From assembly GCF_029958925.1 (NCBI RefSeq), contig NZ_CP124616.1, positions 3,348,001 through 3,412,000 of the forward strand: a stretch of 64,000 nt of DNA. The letters run 5' to 3'. Position 1 is the first letter of the stretch; each line of letters starts with the position of its first letter. A model generated the notes under the pieces. The model ran no database searches. It saw nothing but the letters and a program-made list of their open reading frames with translations, and was not told the origin of the DNA. Made by a program: the position numbers and the translations under genes. Positions 61,410 to 64,000 of the stretch are shown in pieces. This DNA comes from Tropicibacter oceani (GTDB lineage Bacteria > Pseudomonadota > Alphaproteobacteria > Rhodobacterales > Rhodobacteraceae).

Positions 61410-62033
61410 TTAGACGATGGTCGCCTCGGTGGCGGCGCGCAGTTCCTCTTCGGTGACGCCATCGGCGCATTCGACGATTTTCAGCCCGCCTTCGACCACG
61501 TCGAGCACACCCAGGTTGGTGATGATGCGGTCGACCACGCCCTTGCCGGTCAGCGGCAGGGTGCATTCCTTGAGCACCTTGCTGTCGCCGTGCTTGTTGG
61601 TGTGGTCCATGACCACGACCACGCGGCCGACGCCCGCGACCAGGTCCATCGCGCCGCCCATGCCTTTGACCAGCTTGCCGGGAATCATCCAGTTTGCCAG
61701 GTCACCGTTTTCCGCCACTTCCATGGCGCCCAGGATCGCCGCTGCGATCTTGCCGCCGCGGATCATGCCAAAGCTGGTCGCGCTGTCGAAGTACGAGGTG
61801 CGGCGCAGTTCCGTGATGGTCTGCTTGCCGGCGTTGATCAGGTCGGGGTCTTCGTCGCCCTCAAAGGGGAACGGGCCCATGCCCAGCATGCCGTTTTCGG
61901 ACTGCAGGGTGATGTCCTTGTCGCCGACATAGTTGGCCACCAGCGTCGGGATGCCGATGCCGAGGTTGACGTACATGCCGTCTTCGAGTTCCTGGGCGGC
62001 GCGTGCCGCCATCTGGTTTCTGTCCCACGCCAT
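61410..62033 (-). CDS. scoB: 3-oxoacid CoA-transferase subunit B
   Basis: A 207-residue beta subunit of succinyl-CoA:3-ketoacid CoA-transferase. The catalytic Glu is in LQSENGMLGMGPFP, and GIGIPTLVANYV and GGAMDLVAG are typical. With ScoA it transfers CoA between succinate and acetoacetate, feeding acetoacetate released from PHB degradation into central metabolism. It follows scoA with a 3-bp gap. Confidence 0.94.
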   Translation of the reverse strand: MAWDRNQMAARAAQELEDGMYVNLGIGIPTLVANYVGDKDITLQSENGMLGMGPFPFEGDEDPDLINAGKQTITELRRTSYFDSATSFGMIRGGKIAAAILGAMEVAENGDLANWMIPGKLVKGMGGAMDLVAGVGRVVVVMDHTNKHGDSKVLKECTLPLTGKGVVDRIITNLGVLDVVEGGLKIVECADGVTEEELRAATEATIV

Positions 62034-62036
62034 GGC

Positions 62037-62741
62037 TCAGGCCTCCTCACGCTTGCGCACGGTGCGCTGTTCGATGCGTTTTTCGTGCTGTCCCTGCACG
62101 ATGCGGTGCACGTAGATGCCCGGCAGGTGGATGTGATCGGGGTCCAGCGTGCCGGGTTCGACGATCTCTTCGACCTCCATCACGCAGACCTTGCCGCACA
62201 TGGCGGCGGGCGGGTTGAAGTTGCGCGCGGTCTTGCGGAAGATCGCGTTGCCGGTCGTGTCGGCCTTCCAGGCCTTGACGATGGCGAGGTCGGCAAAGAT
62301 GCCTTCTTCGAGGATGTAATCCTGGCCGTTCCAGGATTTCACTTCCTTGCCCTCGGCGATCACGGTGCCGACGCCGGTCTTGGTGTAAAAGCCCGGAATG
62401 CCCGCGCCGCCGGCGCGCATACGCTCGGCCAGGGTGCCCTGGGGGTTGAATTCCAGCTCCAGTTCACCGCTCAGGTACTGACGCATGAATTCCGCGTTTT
62501 CACCGACGTAAGAGGACATCATCTTCTTGATCTGCTTGGTTTCCAGCAGCTTGCCCAGACCAAAGCCGTCAACGCCCGCATTGTTGGACGCGACGGTCAG
62601 ATCCTTGACGCCGCTGGCGACCAGCGCGTCGATCAGCAGTTCCGGAATCCCGCAAAGGCCAAAGCCCCCGCTGGCGATCAACATCCCGTCGTGCAGAAGA
62701 CCATCAAGGGCCTCTGCCGCCGAGCCGTATACCTTTTTCAT
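62037..62741 (-). CDS. scoA: 3-oxoacid CoA-transferase subunit A
   Basis: A 234-residue alpha subunit. The CoA-transferase motif [16 protein letters not shown] (about 25-40) and the [15 protein letters not shown] segment are diagnostic, as is [21 protein letters not shown] precedes the ATG. Pairing with scoB and nearness to the PHA genes fit a role in PHB/ketone-body carbon recovery, although acetoacetate as substrate is by family only. Confidence 0.94.
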   Translation of the reverse strand: MKKVYGSAAEALDGLLHDGMLIASGGFGLCGIPELLIDALVASGVKDLTVASNNAGVDGFGLGKLLETKQIKKMMSSYVGENAEFMRQYLSGELELEFNPQGTLAERMRAGGAGIPGFYTKTGVGTVIAEGKEVKSWNGQDYILEEGIFADLAIVKAWKADTTGNAIFRKTARNFNPPAAMCGKVCVMEVEEIVEPGTLDPDHIHLPGIYVHRIVQGQHEKRIEQRTVRKREEA

Positions 62742-62831
62742 GGATGAACTCCCCTGAATTCTGTGCTCGGGGGAGTTGTCGCCGCAGGGCAGCAAAGAGT
62801 CAATGACGCCCCTGCCCTGCGCGCGCTAACA

Positions 62832-63389
62832 TCAGATCATGCGCACCTGGGTGCCAATTTCGGCGATGCCGTACAGTTCCGCGATCTTTTCGTTGTACAG
62901 GCCGATGCAGCCATCGGACGACGGCCGCCCGATCTTGCGCGTGTCATGGGTGCCGTGGATCAGGTAGGCGGGCCAGTCCAGGTACATGGCGTGCGTGCCC
63001 AGCGGGTTGTCGGGCGCGCCGCCTTCGACCGGGTGCCAGTCGGGGAACCGCTCCATCTGGCTGGCGGTGGGGGTCCAGGTCGGGCCGACCTGCTTGCGCA
63101 CGATCTGGGTATATCCGCGGCGGGTCAGCTCATCGGTTTTGGGCACAGAGGTCGGGTAGACGCGGTAATCGCTGCCATCGGCGGACCAATAGTGCAAGGC
63201 GCGCGATCCGGTGTCGCAGACGATCGCCCCGACGCCCAGCGTCTCGAAGTGGTCACGCCAGTCCTGCGCCAGAAAGCTGGACACGTTGCGGCGGCTGAAA
63301 TCTTCGCTTGCGCGGGCGATGGCCGGGGTCATCAAGGTGGCGCCGACGCCCACAAGAAGGCCGCGCCGCGATAGAACTGTATGGGTCAT
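62832..63389 (-). CDS. L,D-transpeptidase (YkuD family), Tat-exported
   Basis: A 185-residue periplasmic L,D-transpeptidase. The N-terminus has a twin-arginine signal (SRRGLLVGVGATL) cut after about residue 27. The YkuD active site is His145 in YLIHGTHDTRKIG and Cys161 in SSDGCIGL. It cross-links peptidoglycan between meso-DAP residues or attaches proteins to it. The catalytic domain (about 50-185) has no peptidoglycan-binding module. It is 90 bp from scoA with no obvious link. Confidence 0.9.
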   Translation of the reverse strand: MTHTVLSRRGLLVGVGATLMTPAIARASEDFSRRNVSSFLAQDWRDHFETLGVGAIVCDTGSRALHYWSADGSDYRVYPTSVPKTDELTRRGYTQIVRKQVGPTWTPTASQMERFPDWHPVEGGAPDNPLGTHAMYLDWPAYLIHGTHDTRKIGRPSSDGCIGLYNEKIAELYGIAEIGTQVRMI

Positions 63390-63483
63390 GGATCTGTCTC
63401 CTGTCGCCGTTTCGCGGGCGACAGGATCACGATTCAGTGGAAATGAGAAGTCACATCCAGTTTACAGGATGTGACCTTCGGCA

Positions 63484-63507
63484 AAAGGGCGCCGAGACGC
63501 CCCCTTT
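63484..63507 (-). terminator. Terminator-like hairpin after topA
   Basis: AAAGGGCG pairs with CGCC..CTTT around a CCGAGA loop with two unpaired C; on the - strand it ends in a short T run. A second perfect stem (63450-63458/63467-63475) follows. Confidence 0.5.
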
Positions 63508-63514
63508 GCCTGGC

Positions 63515-64000
63515 TCACTTCTTGGCCTTGGGCTTGGCGGCGGGCTTTTTGGCGGCAGGTTTCTTGGCAGCGGATTTCTTGGGCGCCGCCTTCTTTTTCC
63601 CGCTCTTGCCGGCCTTTTCCTCGATCAGCTTGACCGCGGCGTCGATGGTGACATCCGCCGGTTCGACCCCTTTGGGAAGGGTCGCGTTGACCTTTTGCCA
63701 TTTCACGTAGGGGCCGTATTTGCCCTCCATGATCTGGATCGGACCGCCGTCTTGCGGGTGTTCGCCAAGGTCGCGCAGTGCCTTGGCCGCCGCGCCGCGG
63801 CCGCGACCGGGGTTGGCGCGCTTTTCGGCCAAAAGCTCGACCGAGTGGTTCATTCCGATCTCGAAAACCTCGATCAGTTCCTTGAGGTTCACATAGACGG
63901 GTTTTTCCTCGTCCGGGCGCTGGTGCATGATGTAGGGACCGAAGGGGCCAAGCGCCGCCTTGATGTCGCCGCCGTCGGGATGGGTGCCCACGGTGCGCGG
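63515..64000 (-). CDS. topA: DNA topoisomerase I, C-terminal fragment cut by window edge
   Basis: The last 161 codons of topoisomerase I; the gene continues beyond 64000. Visible are two C-terminal repeat modules of the alphaproteobacterial TopA type (LGPFGPYIMHQRP, then IMEGKYGPYVKWQKVNATLP). A Lys/Ala/Pro-rich tail (about 40 residues) follows and should hold DNA. The catalytic Tyr domain is outside the window. The tail is low complexity but in frame. Confidence 0.93.
   Translation of the reverse strand, partial: PRTVGTHPDGGDIKAALGPFGPYIMHQRPDEEKPVYVNLKELIEVFEIGMNHSVELLAEKRANPGRGRGAAAKALRDLGEHPQDGGPIQIMEGKYGPYVKWQKVNATLPKGVEPADVTIDAAVKLIEEKAGKSGKKKAAPKKSAAKKPAAKKPAAKPKAKK

Overview
The window is a 64 kb piece of high-GC chromosome from an alphaproteobacterium, most likely a marine Rhodobacteraceae (Roseobacter-group) member. 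This rests on gene order (nusB-ribH-ribB, maf-RNase E/G-yacG, lysC-ptsP, phaZ/phaC/phaP), on family-typical small proteins (DUF1178, DUF2927, DUF2948), on a GAAC-N7-GAAC type SOS box and on CTGC-N3-GCAG PhaR-type sites. Most of it is ordinary core genome, packed in operons with 4-bp ATGA overlaps. Layout, left to right. 1-4.1 kb: a DUF4336 gene, an HWE-type PAS sensor kinase, and an intact IS5-family (IS903-like) element abutting a lower-GC nuclease gene. 4.1-9.2 kb: SOS-controlled mmcB, a two-gene membrane coiled-coil/ClpP-like protease unit, an intergenic region with duplicated stem-loop repeats, and a compact three-gene unit ending in a TPR protein that looks acquired. 9.4-13.1 kb: nusB-ribH-ribB, a zinc-ribbon gene, rlmB and tRNA-Tyr. 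13.4-28.8 kb: a large accessory catabolic island with a LacI regulator, two LacI-type operators between divergent promoters, a MalK/F/G-type ABC importer, four NTF2/SnoaL-like proteins (seven predicted domains), a HisD-family dehydrogenase resembling HpsN, an SDR, a bicupin, a MetE-core protein, an alpha/beta hydrolase, an RraA-family protein and a decayed enolase-superfamily gene. Its substrate cannot be read from sequence, and it is the best candidate here for an undescribed system. 28.8-31.9 kb: a zinc regulon (znuB, znuC, zur divergent from znuA) with two Zur-like boxes. 31.9-37.6 kb: 5-oxoprolinase genes pxpB-C-A behind maf, RNase E/G, yacG and a class V aminotransferase. 37.7-40.9 kb: a 1063-residue self-sufficient reductive dehalogenase fused to its own flavin/ferredoxin reductase. 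40.9-50.7 kb: DUF2948, murA, tRNA-Thr, waaA, DUF1178, lysC, ptsP, ecsC-like and GNAT genes. 50.8-57.1 kb: flavin reductase, acetyltransferase, SulP transporter, mtnP, DUF2927, LysE and apt. 57.3-61.1 kb: polyhydroxyalkanoate storage genes phaZ, phaC and phaP with PhaR-type operators. 61.4-64 kb: scoAB CoA-transferase, a Tat-exported L,D-transpeptidase and the C-terminal end of topA cut by the window edge. The PHA genes, the ketone-body CoA-transferase and the catabolic island suggest a heterotroph that imports organic substrates and stores surplus carbon as PHA. The reductive dehalogenase suggests access to halogenated aromatics. The pseudogenes and small remnants lie next to tRNA genes, the IS element and the island, which are the plastic parts of the window.
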